From RUG626 sp051866775 (lineage in GTDB: Bacteria > Bacillota > Clostridia > Oscillospirales > Oscillospiraceae), in assembly GCA_051866775.1 (NCBI GenBank), contig JBJDXR010000047.1, positions 158,871 to 222,870 of the forward strand: a stretch of 64,000 nt of DNA, written 5' to 3'. Positions 16,190-24,913 of this stretch are shown piece by piece. How positions within the stretch are numbered: position 1 is the stretch's first letter; the number at the start of each line of letters is the position of its first letter. Made by a program: the position numbers and the translations under genes. The notes under the pieces were generated by a model. That model made no database searches. It had not been told where the DNA came from and saw nothing but the letters and a program-made list of their open reading frames with translations.

Positions 16190-17572
16190 TTGTCTGGTAA
16201 AAGCTCAAACGATTTCTCCAAAGGCAGTGTTGTCTCCAACATCATGCGTCTAGCCGCCCCCATGACTCTGGCTCAGCTTATAAACGTGCTGTATAACGTA
16301 GTGGACAGGGTATACATAGGCCATCTGCCCGAAGCCTCCACTCAGGCCTTGACCGGCATAGGCCTGGCCCTCCCGATAATAACCATAATAACGGCTTTCA
16401 CAAACCTTTTCGGCACCGGCGGCGCCCCTCTATTCTCCATGGCGCGCGGTGCTGGCGACAAGGACCGCGCGGAGCGGATCATGGGAACGACCTTTTCCAC
16501 GATGCTGCTTGTGGGCGCGGTGCTGGCGGTCACTTGCTTTGCCCTCCGCCGTCCGCTGCTCTACCTGTTCGGGGCCAGCGACGCCACATACCCCTATGCC
16601 GCCGCGTACATTGAGATATACCTTGCAGGCACGCTCTTTGTGATGATAAGCCTGGGTATGAACAGCTTCATAAATGCCCAGGGCTTTGGCGTTACCGGTA
16701 TGCTCACGGTCTCCATCGGCGCGGTGCTGAACCTTATCCTTGACCCGCTTTTTATATTCGTTTTTGATATGGGCGTCAGAGGCGCCGCCACTGCGACGGT
16801 CGCTTCCCAGCTTATATCCGCCCTGTGGGTGCTGCGCTTTCTCACCGGCAAAAAAGCCGTAATAAAGCTCACAAGGCGCAGCCTCCATATAAGCCTCCCT
16901 CTCGTCCGGGAAATATGTACCCTCGGCATGTCAGGCTTCATCATGTCAATAACCAACGGCTCCGTCCAGATAATCTGCAACGCCACGCTTCAGCGCTGGG
17001 GCGGAGACCTTTATGTGGGCATAATGACCGTCATAAACTCCGTCCGCGAGATCGCCACAACTCCCATGACCGGCATAACAAGCGGCGCACAGCCCGTTAT
17101 AAGCTTCAACTACGGCGCTAAGGAATACGGCAGGGTAAAAAGCGCCATCAAATTCATGTCAGCCGCTTGCATAGGAATCACTCTTGCCACATGGGGACTG
17201 ATAGTCCTGTTCCCCCGTTTTTTTATTCACCTGTTCAACAGTGACCCGGAGCTTTTAGAAAAAGGCGTTTCTGCCATGCATATCTACTTTTTCGGCATAT
17301 TCCTGATGGCGCTCCAGCACTCGGGCCAGTCCACCTTTGTGGCGCTGGGGAAGTCCCGGCACGCCATTTTCTTTTCCCTTTTCCGAAAGGCCATAATAGT
17401 CATCCCCTTGACGCTCTGGCTTCCTACAGTAGCGGGGCTTGGCACCGACGGCGTGTTCCTCGCAGAACCGATTTCCAACCTCATTGGCGGCGGTGCGTGT
17501 TTTATAACAATGCTTCTGACCGTCTGGCCAAAGCTTACCGCCTTGCAGAAGGAGTCCGCCGTACGGCAGTAA
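16190..17572 (+). CDS. MATE family efflux transporter
   Basis: 460 residues with 12 hydrophobic helices in two MatE halves. These proteins use sodium or proton gradients to export cationic drugs or metabolites. Family text: KGSVVSNIMRLAAPMTLAQLINVLYNVVDRVYIG (first helix region), GQGFGVTGMLTV-like text seen as QGFGVTGMLTVSIG, and TGITSGAQPVISFNYGA. The frame has a GTG at 16181, only two bases from the AAGAAGGA box; the TTG at 16190 has better spacing and gives MSGKSSNDFSKGSV. The start is uncertain between the two. Substrate unknown. Confidence 0.92.
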   Translation: MSGKSSNDFSKGSVVSNIMRLAAPMTLAQLINVLYNVVDRVYIGHLPEASTQALTGIGLALPIITIITAFTNLFGTGGAPLFSMARGAGDKDRAERIMGTTFSTMLLVGAVLAVTCFALRRPLLYLFGASDATYPYAAAYIEIYLAGTLFVMISLGMNSFINAQGFGVTGMLTVSIGAVLNLILDPLFIFVFDMGVRGAATATVASQLISALWVLRFLTGKKAVIKLTRRSLHISLPLVREICTLGMSGFIMSITNGSVQIICNATLQRWGGDLYVGIMTVINSVREIATTPMTGITSGAQPVISFNYGAKEYGRVKSAIKFMSAACIGITLATWGLIVLFPRFFIHLFNSDPELLEKGVSAMHIYFFGIFLMALQHSGQSTFVALGKSRHAIFFSLFRKAIIVIPLTLWLPTVAGLGTDGVFLAEPISNLIGGGACFITMLLTVWPKLTALQKESAVRQ

Positions 17573-17670
17573 GAGTGAATTTTCATTATGCCGGTTTGCC
17601 CCTGGTACTTGACAGAAATCAACTTTGAGGTTACAATGTCAAATGCCAATCGGTCAATAACCGGATATAT

Positions 17671-17747
17671 GCCCATGTAGCTCAGCAGGATAGAGCGACC
17701 GCCTCCTAAGCGGTAGGTCGGAGGTTCGAATCCCCTCATGGGTGCCA
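17671..17747 (+). tRNA. tRNA-Arg (anticodon CCT)
   Basis: 77 nt with encoded CCA. Acceptor arms GCCCATG / CATGGGT pair fully; the anticodon loop is CTCCTAA on a CCGC/GCGG stem; the T loop is TTCGAAT. The T stem GGAGG/CCCCT carries one A-C mismatch at its middle pair. Two strong terminators follow directly. Confidence 0.96.
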
Positions 17748-17748
17748 C

Positions 17749-17789
17749 GTCGCCGCGGACTGCATATCGTTCGCGGCGGCTTTTTATTT
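17749..17789 (+). terminator. Terminator of tRNA-Arg(CCT)
   Basis: GTCGCCGCG / CGCGGCGGC stem followed by TTTTTATTT, two bases after the CCA end. Confidence 0.9.
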
Positions 17790-17857
17790 AAAAAAAGGAA
17801 TCACCTGATCTTCAGGTGATTCCTTTTTTGTTTTCGCAGCCTTTTGCGGCTGTTTTT
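17790..17857. terminator. Bidirectional terminator pair before the second MATE gene
   Basis: AAAAAAAGGAATCACCTGA and its complement around a TCT loop (17790-17829) are flanked by A and T runs and can stop both strands. A further small CAGCC/GGCTG hairpin with a T-rich tail follows at 17837-17857. They separate the tRNA from the convergent MATE gene. Confidence 0.88.
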
Positions 17858-17875
17858 CTTTTCGTATAATTAGGC

Positions 17876-19276
17876 TCAATCCTCGGACAGCAGCTTGCGG
17901 CGCTTCCAGTAGCCTCCGTAGAAGTAGATCATGCACACGATCGCCGGCAGCACTCGGGATATCGCCACGCCCCAGAAATAGCCAAGGCTCGTCATGTACC
18001 AGTCGGTCTCCGGTGTAACTCCAAAGATGACATGTACAAACAGCAGGCTCGCGCCGATTTTGCAGACCACCCCGTCAAGTATTCCCAGCACAAAGTTCAG
18101 CGAGGCATTTCCCGCGCCGATGACCATTGACTGATAGGAGCCTGTGACGGCCGAGACAAAGACGTGTATCACAAGTATCTGAAGGTATACCTTGCCAAGC
18201 GCGATAACCTCCTCATTTGTCGTAAATATTCCGAACACCTGATGAGGGAATATCAGAATAACAGCAGACACTATCGCCGCAAACCCCAGGCAGCACAACA
18301 GCGTGCAGTGGACGACCTTCTTGGCCCGGTCATATTTCTTCGCGCCTAAGTTCTGCCCTACCATCGCCGCACAGGCCTGCGCAACACTGGTGGAGAATAT
18401 CTCCAGGAATTTCTGAAGCTTATTCCCTATTCCGTTTGTGCCGGACGCTATATCACCGCAGGCGTTAACGTTGGCGTTTACCCACAGCATTGAGAAATGC
18501 ACCAGAATGGAGCGGGCCGCCTGAGGCAGGCCGATCTTCAGGATCACCTTCAAATGCTCCTTCTCGCACCTGAAGTAGCTGAGCTTCAATTCAAACTCAA
18601 AGGCATCTCTGTGCTTGTACATATAGACAAAGGTCGCCGCAAAGGAGGCTATCTGGGAAGCCACCGTCGCTATTGCCGTACCCGCCGCCTGAAGGTCTAA
18701 TACCGCAACCAGCAAAATGTCAAGGAAGATGTTTACGGTTGCTGCGATTATGATGAAGATAAGAGGCCGCTTCGACTCCCCCATGCCCCGCAGCAGTCCG
18801 CAGACGGCGTTGTAACCGAAGATAAACGGCAGTCCAAAGGCCGTTATCACCATGTATGCCGTCGCCTGTGAAAATGCCGACTCCGCGCAGTTTAGAAGCT
18901 CAAGTATGGGCTTATGAAATATCAGCAGGATAACCATAAGCACAGTGGAAATTATAAGCATCATGGAAATAAAGGTGCCTATAGCTCTTTTCAGCTTCTG
19001 CTCCTGTTTTGCTCCTGCAAGCTGGGCTATGTATATTTGTCCCGCCGTTGCAAAGGCCGTGGCCACCGGTGTTAGAAAATCAACGACCTCACCGCCTACG
19101 CTGACTCCGACTGTTCCGTTATTTCCTACAAACCGCCCAATGACCATCAGGTCCACCATTGAATACAGCTGCTGGACCAAATTCATCAATACGATGGGAA
19201 ACGCAAATATAAGCAGCGACTTCATGATCGACCCCTGCGTCAGGTCCCGTCCCACCGTTTTTGTGCCTGTGCTCAA
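17876..19276 (-). CDS. MATE family efflux transporter
   Basis: 466 residues with 12 hydrophobic helices; two MatE repeats. Family text: LTQGSIMKSLLIFAFPIVLMNLVQQLYSMVDLMVIGRFVG, seen as LMNLVQQLYSMVDLMVIG, then NAVCGLLRGMGESKRPLIF and GAKKYDRAKKVV. It begins with TTG at 19276, six bases after GGGGGAG. It differs clearly in sequence from the exporter at 16.2 kb, so the two are not a recent duplication. Substrate unknown. Confidence 0.92.
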   Translation of the reverse strand: MSTGTKTVGRDLTQGSIMKSLLIFAFPIVLMNLVQQLYSMVDLMVIGRFVGNNGTVGVSVGGEVVDFLTPVATAFATAGQIYIAQLAGAKQEQKLKRAIGTFISMMLIISTVLMVILLIFHKPILELLNCAESAFSQATAYMVITAFGLPFIFGYNAVCGLLRGMGESKRPLIFIIIAATVNIFLDILLVAVLDLQAAGTAIATVASQIASFAATFVYMYKHRDAFEFELKLSYFRCEKEHLKVILKIGLPQAARSILVHFSMLWVNANVNACGDIASGTNGIGNKLQKFLEIFSTSVAQACAAMVGQNLGAKKYDRAKKVVHCTLLCCLGFAAIVSAVILIFPHQVFGIFTTNEEVIALGKVYLQILVIHVFVSAVTGSYQSMVIGAGNASLNFVLGILDGVVCKIGASLLFVHVIFGVTPETDWYMTSLGYFWGVAISRVLPAIVCMIYFYGGYWKRRKLLSED

Positions 19277-19382
19277 GTAATCTCCCCCTTATTTTCTTTT
19301 GTTCTTTATCACACTGTATTATTTTAAATGTAGCACACAAACTGTGGAATAACATTTTTGTTAACACTGTGCAAACAAAATG

Positions 19383-19412
19383 TTGACATCCGTGTTTGCA
19401 GAAATATATAAT
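19383..19412 (+). promoter_or_regulatory. Strong sigma-A promoter of an orphan transcription unit
   Basis: Consensus -35 TTGACA (19383-19388) and -10 TATAAT (19407-19412), spacer 18 bp. No protein-coding gene lies before the terminator at 19713-19752. Confidence 0.85.
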
Positions 19413-19555
19413 AAAATTTATCTTATTCGTCTACTAATTCAGCAGAGAATAGGAAATTTTTTGAAAGGGAGCAAAAATAGGGGGGCAGTTCCTTTATGTG
19501 GGACGGCAGCGAAGGCTTCGCTTCACCTTTACCAAGCAGTCCGGAGGCATCCACA

Positions 19556-19583
19556 CCATTAATAATGTACCATTAATAATGTA
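19556..19583. repeat. Tandem 14-bp repeat, two copies
   Basis: CCATTAATAATGTA occurs twice in a row (19556-19569 and 19570-19583) within the candidate ncRNA. Confidence 0.8.
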
Positions 19584-19712
19584 AAGACCGGAAAGTATTC
19601 GGCATATGCCCACGGGTCCTCCCGTGGGGAGTTTGCCTGCATAATGATGCGTTACCTTGGCGGTTCATATGACTGCGGCAATATAAAGTAAAGCAACGCT
19701 CACACTATTATT

Positions 19713-19752
19713 AAGCGGCGCTGAGATTTTATGATCTCAGCGCCGCTTTTTT
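19713..19752 (+). terminator. Terminator of the orphan transcription unit
   Basis: AAGCGGCGCTGAGAT / ATCTCAGCGCCGCTT, 15-bp perfect stem with a 6-nt loop and a run of T residues. Confidence 0.92.
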
Positions 19753-19876
19753 ACCGTTTTTTTAATTAAAAAGGTGTCTCATTTTTCCGCTTATACATTT
19801 TAATATATTATGTTATAATGGTATCAGCTATTGAGCCGCAGCCTAAGGCAAACCGCAATCCGGTTCTGTACGGAAT

Positions 19877-20770
19877 TCAGCCGCCCAGTTTTTCCTTCTC
19901 CATACCGCTGCATATATCCGCAAAGCGCGTCAATGTGCTGGAAAAAAATTTGTTCTTTCTGTATACAAGGTCGAACGTCCGAGACAGGTTCGTGTCCTCA
20001 ATGGGACATACGCAAAGCTCCCCGCGCAAAAGCTCGCGCCGCACCAGCCTTGCCGACATGACCGTTATTCCAAGATTGTGGAGCACCGCCTCCTTTATCG
20101 CCTCAAAGCTGTAGCTGCTCCAGGATGGGCTGCATATAAGCCCATGCTCGCTCATGGCCGTCTCGAGCTTCGCCCGGGTCCCGCTGCCCACTTCACGCAG
20201 TATAAGTTCCTCCTTTACCAGCTCCGCAATTTTTACGGAGCTGCGGCCGCTGAACGGGTGCTTTGGCGAGCATATCACAGCAAGCTCGTCATTTATCACC
20301 GGCTTTACCACCAGATCCGGCGTCTTGACATCTCCCTCAACAAGGCCGATATCAAGCTCACTTTTCAGGAGCTTCTCCTCGATTATCTTCGTATTTGCGA
20401 CGCTGACCTCGCACTTTACCTCCGGTGTCTCAGCACGCAGAAGCTCGATTATCGGCGCAATGACGCACACTCCCACAGTCGCCGTGGCTCCGATGCGTAT
20501 CCCGGGGTTATGGGATTCGTTCCGCAGGAAGCGCTCCAACTCCTCATTGAGATGTATTATACCGTTTGAATACCCCAGAAGCCTCCTGCCCGCCGGCGTC
20601 AGGCGCAGCCTGCGGCCTGTGCGGTCAAAAAGCTTCACGCTATATTCCTTCTCAATATCGGATATGGCAAGGCTGACAGAAGGTTGGGTTATATACAGCT
20701 TCTCCGCCGCGGCGCTCATACTGCCTGTGTCTGCGACCGTTACGAATATTTCCATGTTGCGTATGGTCAT
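19877..20770 (-). CDS. LysR-type transcriptional regulator, probable regulator of asrABC
   Basis: 297 residues. N-terminal winged HTH (MTIRNMEIFVTVADTGSMSAAAEKLYITQPSVSLAISDIE) and a periplasmic-binding-type effector domain (GIRIGATATVGVCVIAPII through LVYRKNKFFSS). LysR regulators commonly face the operon they control; this one is divergent from asrA with 166 bp between the starts. The frame is open to 20809, but the ATG at 20770 gives the canonical start behind AAGGA. The effector is unknown; O-acetylserine, sulfite or a sulfur metabolite would fit the context. Confidence 0.93.
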   Translation of the reverse strand: MTIRNMEIFVTVADTGSMSAAAEKLYITQPSVSLAISDIEKEYSVKLFDRTGRRLRLTPAGRRLLGYSNGIIHLNEELERFLRNESHNPGIRIGATATVGVCVIAPIIELLRAETPEVKCEVSVANTKIIEEKLLKSELDIGLVEGDVKTPDLVVKPVINDELAVICSPKHPFSGRSSVKIAELVKEELILREVGSGTRAKLETAMSEHGLICSPSWSSYSFEAIKEAVLHNLGITVMSARLVRRELLRGELCVCPIEDTNLSRTFDLVYRKNKFFSSTLTRFADICSGMEKEKLGG

Positions 20771-20812
20771 GTTTTCACCATTCCTTAATGTGATTTCACC
20801 GTTACCCACAGA

Positions 20813-20859
20813 TATAGGTTTTTCCCTATAGTTTATATTAGTATATTAGCATTTTACAA
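20813..20859 (-). promoter_or_regulatory. lysR promoter with overlapping dyad operator
   Basis: Minus-strand -35 TTGTAA (20859-20854) and -10 TATAAA (20837-20832), spacer 16 bp. A dyad TATAGG-N6-CCTATA (20813-20830) sits just downstream of the -10, where LysR proteins often bind to repress their own gene. Toward asrA, TCAA(A)TGTTAA occurs twice with a 17-bp period (20868-20878 and 20886-20895), a second possible binding region. Confidence 0.55.
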
Positions 20860-20936
20860 ACGGCACGTCAAATGTTAATCTTGTGTCAATGTTAACTTGA
20901 AGGTTTAGCAAAATAAGTAGGAGGGGTACAACACAT

Positions 20937-21971
20937 ATGAGCTACAGACTTTCATCTTCCGAAACGGAAAAGCTGTTTGCAAAGCTTGCGGAGACATACG
21001 ATATTTATGCTCCCAAGTGTTTCCCAAAGCAAGGCCGCTTTTCTGACACAGACGTCATCAAGTATGACAAGATCTCTTCACTGAGCGAGGTCGTCTGGGA
21101 CAAGAAATCCACCTATCCCATGAAGGAGGTCCTCACTCCCATTCAGCAGGCGATATTCTACTTCACCGAGGATGAGTACCGCGCAAGCAAGGGCAAGACC
21201 CGTCCAATGCTTATCTTCGCACGTCCCTGCGACATAAACGCAATGGAGGTTCAGGCGAGAATCTATGCTGGCAACGGCGGCTTCACCGATATGTACTATG
21301 AGCGTATGCATGAGAGAGCCAAATACATACTCATGCCCTGCAACGGCGGCGATGACACCTGCTTCTGCGTCAGCATGGGCACAAACACCACCGAAAATTA
21401 TTCCATGGCCGTTAAGAATACCGAGGACGGTATGCTTATCGAGGTAAAGGACGCCGATCTTGCGTCTTACTTTGAGGGTGCTGAGAGTGCGGAGTTTGCT
21501 CCTGAGTTCGTCACTGAGAATGAGCTTGAGGCGCACATCCCCGACATCCCCAACAAAGAGGTCCTCAAGGCCCTTAAGAACCATCCCATGTGGAAACAGT
21601 TCAACGGCCGCTGCATCTCCTGCGGAGCCTGCACCGTCGCCTGTTCAACCTGCACCTGCTTCACCACCAGAGACGTCATCTACGGCGACAATCCTGAGGT
21701 GGGTGAGCGCCGCAGGGTTTCCGCCTCCTGCCAGATCGACACCTTTGCAAAGGTCGCCGGCGGCGGAGATTACCGCACCACAGCCGGAGACCGTATGCGT
21801 TACAAGATGCTCCACAAATTCCACGACTACAAGGCACGCTTTGGCGATTCCAATATGTGTGTCGGCTGCGGCCGCTGCACGGCCCGCTGCCCCGAGTACA
21901 TCTCCATCACTGCAACGCTTGACAAGATGTGCGCCGCCGTCGCGGAGATCAAAGCCGAAATGGGCGAATAA
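20937..21971 (+). CDS. asrA: Anaerobic sulfite reductase subunit A
   Basis: 344 residues. Ferredoxin-type electron-transfer subunit of the NADH-dependent AsrABC sulfite reductase. Two C-terminal 4Fe-4S clusters are visible: CISCGACTVACSTC and CVGCGRCTARCPEY. Earlier text RPMLIFARPCDINAMEVQ and MPCNGGDDTCFCVSMG fits the family. The start ATG follows AGGAGGGG. First of asrABC; asrB begins 15 bases after its stop. Confidence 0.96.
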   Translation: MSYRLSSSETEKLFAKLAETYDIYAPKCFPKQGRFSDTDVIKYDKISSLSEVVWDKKSTYPMKEVLTPIQQAIFYFTEDEYRASKGKTRPMLIFARPCDINAMEVQARIYAGNGGFTDMYYERMHERAKYILMPCNGGDDTCFCVSMGTNTTENYSMAVKNTEDGMLIEVKDADLASYFEGAESAEFAPEFVTENELEAHIPDIPNKEVLKALKNHPMWKQFNGRCISCGACTVACSTCTCFTTRDVIYGDNPEVGERRRVSASCQIDTFAKVAGGGDYRTTAGDRMRYKMLHKFHDYKARFGDSNMCVGCGRCTARCPEYISITATLDKMCAAVAEIKAEMGE

Positions 21972-21986
21972 GAAAGGAGCATGAAC

Positions 21987-22778
21987 ATGACAAACTGCGT
22001 TCAGCCTCAGCCTTACGAGATCATAAATGTAAAGCATGAGACAGATATCGAATATACCTTCCGTATAGCTACAGACATAAAGCCCCAGCACGGCCAGTTC
22101 CTTCAGCTCTCCGTACCTATGATCGGCGAGTGCCCGATCTCCGTCAGCGAGCAGGGCGACGGCTGGCTCGAGTTCACTATCCGCAAGGTCGGAAAGGTAA
22201 CCGACGTGATCTTCTCCAAGCAGGCGGGAGACAAGCTCTTCCTCCGCGGCCCCTATGGCAAGGGCTGGCCTATGGATGAGATAAAGGGCAAGCACCTCTT
22301 TGTCATCGCCGGCGGTACCGGCGTATCCCCCGTCCGCAGCCTCTTGAACTACTGCGCGAAGAACCCCGGTTTTGTGGAGTCCGTCTCCCTCATTTCCGGC
22401 TTTAAGAGCTTCGACAGCGTTCTTTTCAGAAACGACCTTGAGACCTGGAAGAGCAAGTTTAACACATGGTTCTGCCTGGACAACGAGGAGCATGAGGGCT
22501 TCCATAAGGGCTTCGTGACCAACTTTGTTAAGGAGCTTCCTCTCAAGGAGGCCGGAGATAACTACGCTGTGGTAGTCGTCGGTCCTCCTCCCATGATGAA
22601 GTTCACCGGACTTGAGCTTCTCAAGAACGGATTTGACGAGAATAAAATTTGGATGAGCTTTGAGAGAAAGATGTCCTGTGCCGTCGGCAAGTGCGGGCAC
22701 TGCCGTATAGACGAAGTCTACGTCTGTCTGGATGGCCCTGTATTCCCGTACACCGTCGCAAGAGATCTTGTTGACTGA
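21987..22778 (+). CDS. asrB: Anaerobic sulfite reductase subunit B
   Basis: 263 residues, a ferredoxin-reductase-like FAD/NAD(P)H subunit that feeds electrons to AsrA and AsrC. The NAD-binding segment reads LFVIAGGTGVSPVRSLL; the C-terminal iron-sulfur ligands are in CAVGKCGHCRIDEVYVCLDGP. An in-frame ATG lies at 21981, but it is only two bases from GGAG; the ATG at 21987 has the better spacing. The flavin-binding domain precedes (HGQFLQLSVP, PISVSEQGDGWLEFTIRKVG). Confidence 0.96.
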   Translation: MTNCVQPQPYEIINVKHETDIEYTFRIATDIKPQHGQFLQLSVPMIGECPISVSEQGDGWLEFTIRKVGKVTDVIFSKQAGDKLFLRGPYGKGWPMDEIKGKHLFVIAGGTGVSPVRSLLNYCAKNPGFVESVSLISGFKSFDSVLFRNDLETWKSKFNTWFCLDNEEHEGFHKGFVTNFVKELPLKEAGDNYAVVVVGPPPMMKFTGLELLKNGFDENKIWMSFERKMSCAVGKCGHCRIDEVYVCLDGPVFPYTVARDLVD

Positions 22779-22791
22779 GGAGGGTAATTAC

Positions 22792-23862
22792 ATGAACAGA
22801 GATATAAACATTAAGGAAACACGTCTTAACTGCTTCCGTCAGTCCAAGGTAGACGGGGAGTTTATGCTTCAGATGCGCGTCCCCGGCGGTATGGTAGACG
22901 CTAAGTATCTTGACGTTATTCAGCACATTTCCAAGACCTGGGGCGACGGAAATATGCACTTCGGCACCCGCCAGACCTTTGACGTATGCGGGATCAAGTA
23001 TGACGACATCCCCGCTGTCAACGCCTATATCGAGGATTACATCCGCGAAGTGGACGCAGAGATGTGCAACGTCAATATGGACACCGTCGCCGGTGAGCCT
23101 CATGAGTGGGATCCGAAGTCCGGCTATCCCACCATCGGCGCAAGAAATATCACCGCCTGCATAGGCAATTACCACTGCATCTGCGGCAACATCAACACCT
23201 TTGAGCTTGCCCGTAAGATTGAGAACATCATCTTCCCCAGCCATTACCATATCAAGATAAACATCGCCGGCTGCCCCAATGACTGCAACAAGGCCCACCT
23301 TTGCGATTTCGGCATCATCGGCTGTGCTAAGATCGATTACCATCCTGACCGCTGCATAGGCTGCGGCCTGTGTGCCAAGAAGTGCGAGCACGGCGCAACA
23401 CGCGTTCTGTCCCTCAACCCCCAGACCGGAAAGATCGACAAGGACCCCTGCTGCTGCGTCGGCTGCGGCGAGTGCGTAAAGGCCTGCCCGGCCAGCGCAT
23501 GGACCCGTAAGCCCACCCCCTTCTATAAAGTCATCGTCGGCGGACGTACCGGCCGCCAGACCCCGAGACTGGGCAAGATGTTCCTTAACTGGGCCTCTGA
23601 GGACGTAGTTTTAGGAGTCCTCAAGAACTGGCAGAAGTTCTCCGCATGGGTCATGGACTACAAGCCCGAGTATCTCCACGGCGGACACCTGATCGACCGT
23701 GCCGGCTACAAGAAGTTCAAAGAGATCATACTTGACGGCGTCGAGCTGAACCCCGAGTGCTTGGTTGCAGAGGATATATTCTGGACTGAGACTGAGTATC
23801 GCTCCAATTACAACGTCAAGCCCCTGTCCATGCATCACACCGCAGGTCCTCAGGCAAAATAA
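22792..23862 (+). CDS. asrC: Anaerobic sulfite reductase subunit C, siroheme catalytic subunit
   Basis: 356 residues. Six-electron reduction of sulfite to sulfide at a coupled siroheme/4Fe-4S centre. The centre ligands appear as C-x5-C in ACIGNYHC and C-x3-C in AGCPNDCNKAHL. Two ferredoxin clusters follow: CIGCGLCAKKCEHG and CCVGCGECVKACPAS. The N-terminal MRVPGGMVDAKYL and HFGTRQTFDV are typical of nitrite/sulfite reductase half domains. The frame extends upstream into asrB, but GAGGAGGG positions the ATG at 22792. Siroheme synthesis genes follow 2.8 kb downstream. Confidence 0.97.
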   Translation: MNRDINIKETRLNCFRQSKVDGEFMLQMRVPGGMVDAKYLDVIQHISKTWGDGNMHFGTRQTFDVCGIKYDDIPAVNAYIEDYIREVDAEMCNVNMDTVAGEPHEWDPKSGYPTIGARNITACIGNYHCICGNINTFELARKIENIIFPSHYHIKINIAGCPNDCNKAHLCDFGIIGCAKIDYHPDRCIGCGLCAKKCEHGATRVLSLNPQTGKIDKDPCCCVGCGECVKACPASAWTRKPTPFYKVIVGGRTGRQTPRLGKMFLNWASEDVVLGVLKNWQKFSAWVMDYKPEYLHGGHLIDRAGYKKFKEIILDGVELNPECLVAEDIFWTETEYRSNYNVKPLSMHHTAGPQAK

Positions 23863-23896
23863 AAAGTGAAAGCGGGGGCTTTTAGCCCCCACTTTT
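23863..23896 (+). terminator. Terminator after asrC
   Basis: GGGGGC / GCCCCC stem over a TTTTA loop (23874-23890), extended by AAGTG/CACTT pairing, then a T-rich run. asrABC is therefore probably a separate transcript from the downstream importer genes, or partly attenuated. Confidence 0.85.
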
Positions 23897-23956
23897 ATTT
23901 TATCTGTTTGCCTATAACAGCATTGGGTAGAATAACCCTGAAACGGAGTTGTTTAA

Positions 23957-24913
23957 ATGAAAATCAAACGCACCCTTGTATTTGTACTTCTACTTTCACT
24001 TGTTTTGGCCTCCTGTGCCGCGGATACCGGCGAGGCGGAGGATGGCTCAGACGTCAGCCATGACAGCGCCTACACCATTTCCTTTACCGATGATCTGGGC
24101 CGTGAGGTCACGGTGAATTCACCTGAGCGTGTCGCCGTAATGATAGGCAGCTTTGCCGATATATGGTGCCTTGCAGGCGGCAAGGACAGCATAGTTGCCG
24201 CTGCAAACGACATATGGACGGAATTCGATCTGGGATTATCCGATGACGTGGTAAACCTTGGCTCCATCAAGTCTCCGGATATGGAGGCCCTCATCTCCTC
24301 TGAGCCGGATCTTGTGATAGCCAGCACCAATACGTCCGCAAACGTTGAAATGCTGGACACCCTTGAGTCCATGGGCATAAACGTTATCTACTTCGGTGTC
24401 AGCTCCTTTGATGAGTATCTGCATATGCTGGACATATGCTCCCAGATAACCGGCTGCCCGGAAAATTATCAGGAGTACGGTGAGAATGTTAAGGAGCAGG
24501 TGGATGCAGCCGTAGCCCGCGTGACCGGGGAGGCCCCCACAGTCCTTTACGTGCGCGCGACCGGTTCCAGCGTCAAGGTAAAAAACAGTAAGGACAGTGT
24601 TCTTGGAGAGATGCTCTTTGATCTGGGCTGCGTGAATATTGCCGACAGCGATGAAAGCCTTCTTGAGGAGCTGAGTCTGGAGGCCATACTCACAGCCGAC
24701 CCGGATTATATATTCGTGGTCATCCAAGGCTCAGATCCAACCGACGCGGAAAAGAATCTTGACGCCACGCTGCTCTCCAATCCCGCATGGAACCAGCTTA
24801 CCGCCGTACAGGAGGGACGCTACTACGTACTTGACAACAACCTTTATAATCTGAAGCCAAACGCTCGCTGGGGGGAGGCTTATGAAAAGCTCGCGGACAT
24901 CATCTATCCGTAA
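23957..24913 (+). CDS. Substrate-binding lipoprotein of a FecCD-type ABC importer
   Basis: 318 residues. Lipoprotein signal peptide ending in LASC with the lipidated Cys20, then a TroA/BtuF-like fold: TISFTDDLGREVTVNSPERVAVMIGSFADIW, seen as DDLGREVTVNSPERVAV, and MEALISSEPDLVIAS. Such proteins bind siderophores, heme, cobalamin or other metal chelates. It overlaps the permease gene by 32 bases. Placement between asrABC and the siroheme genes suggests iron or a tetrapyrrole as cargo, but the ligand cannot be read from sequence. Confidence 0.9.
   Translation: MKIKRTLVFVLLLSLVLASCAADTGEAEDGSDVSHDSAYTISFTDDLGREVTVNSPERVAVMIGSFADIWCLAGGKDSIVAAANDIWTEFDLGLSDDVVNLGSIKSPDMEALISSEPDLVIASTNTSANVEMLDTLESMGINVIYFGVSSFDEYLHMLDICSQITGCPENYQEYGENVKEQVDAAVARVTGEAPTVLYVRATGSSVKVKNSKDSVLGEMLFDLGCVNIADSDESLLEELSLEAILTADPDYIFVVIQGSDPTDAEKNLDATLLSNPAWNQLTAVQEGRYYVLDNNLYNLKPNARWGEAYEKLADIIYP

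Larger units (their letters stand above)
19420..19752 (+). ncRNA. Candidate structured non-coding RNA, about 330 nt, class unknown
   Basis: The stretch between a consensus promoter and a strong terminator is rich in hairpins: AGCGAA/TTCGCT near 19508-19522, CCCACGGG/CCCGTGGG near 19609-19628, and an outer TGTGG/CCACA pairing near 19498-19555. It carries no convincing coding frame with a ribosome binding site. A 14-bp tandem repeat lies at 19556-19583. I checked it by eye against tmRNA, SRP RNA and RNase P landmarks and found none; 6S RNA and the raiA motif cannot be excluded. Confidence 0.6.

Noticed and set aside
16190..19276. Two MATE genes as a tandem duplication
   Set aside because: They are convergent, separated by a tRNA, and differ clearly in sequence along their length.
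19380..19562. 60-residue plus-strand frame in the LysR-MATE spacer
   Set aside because: It begins inside the -35 box of the promoter at 19383-19412 and has no ribosome binding site, so the transcript would not contain its start.
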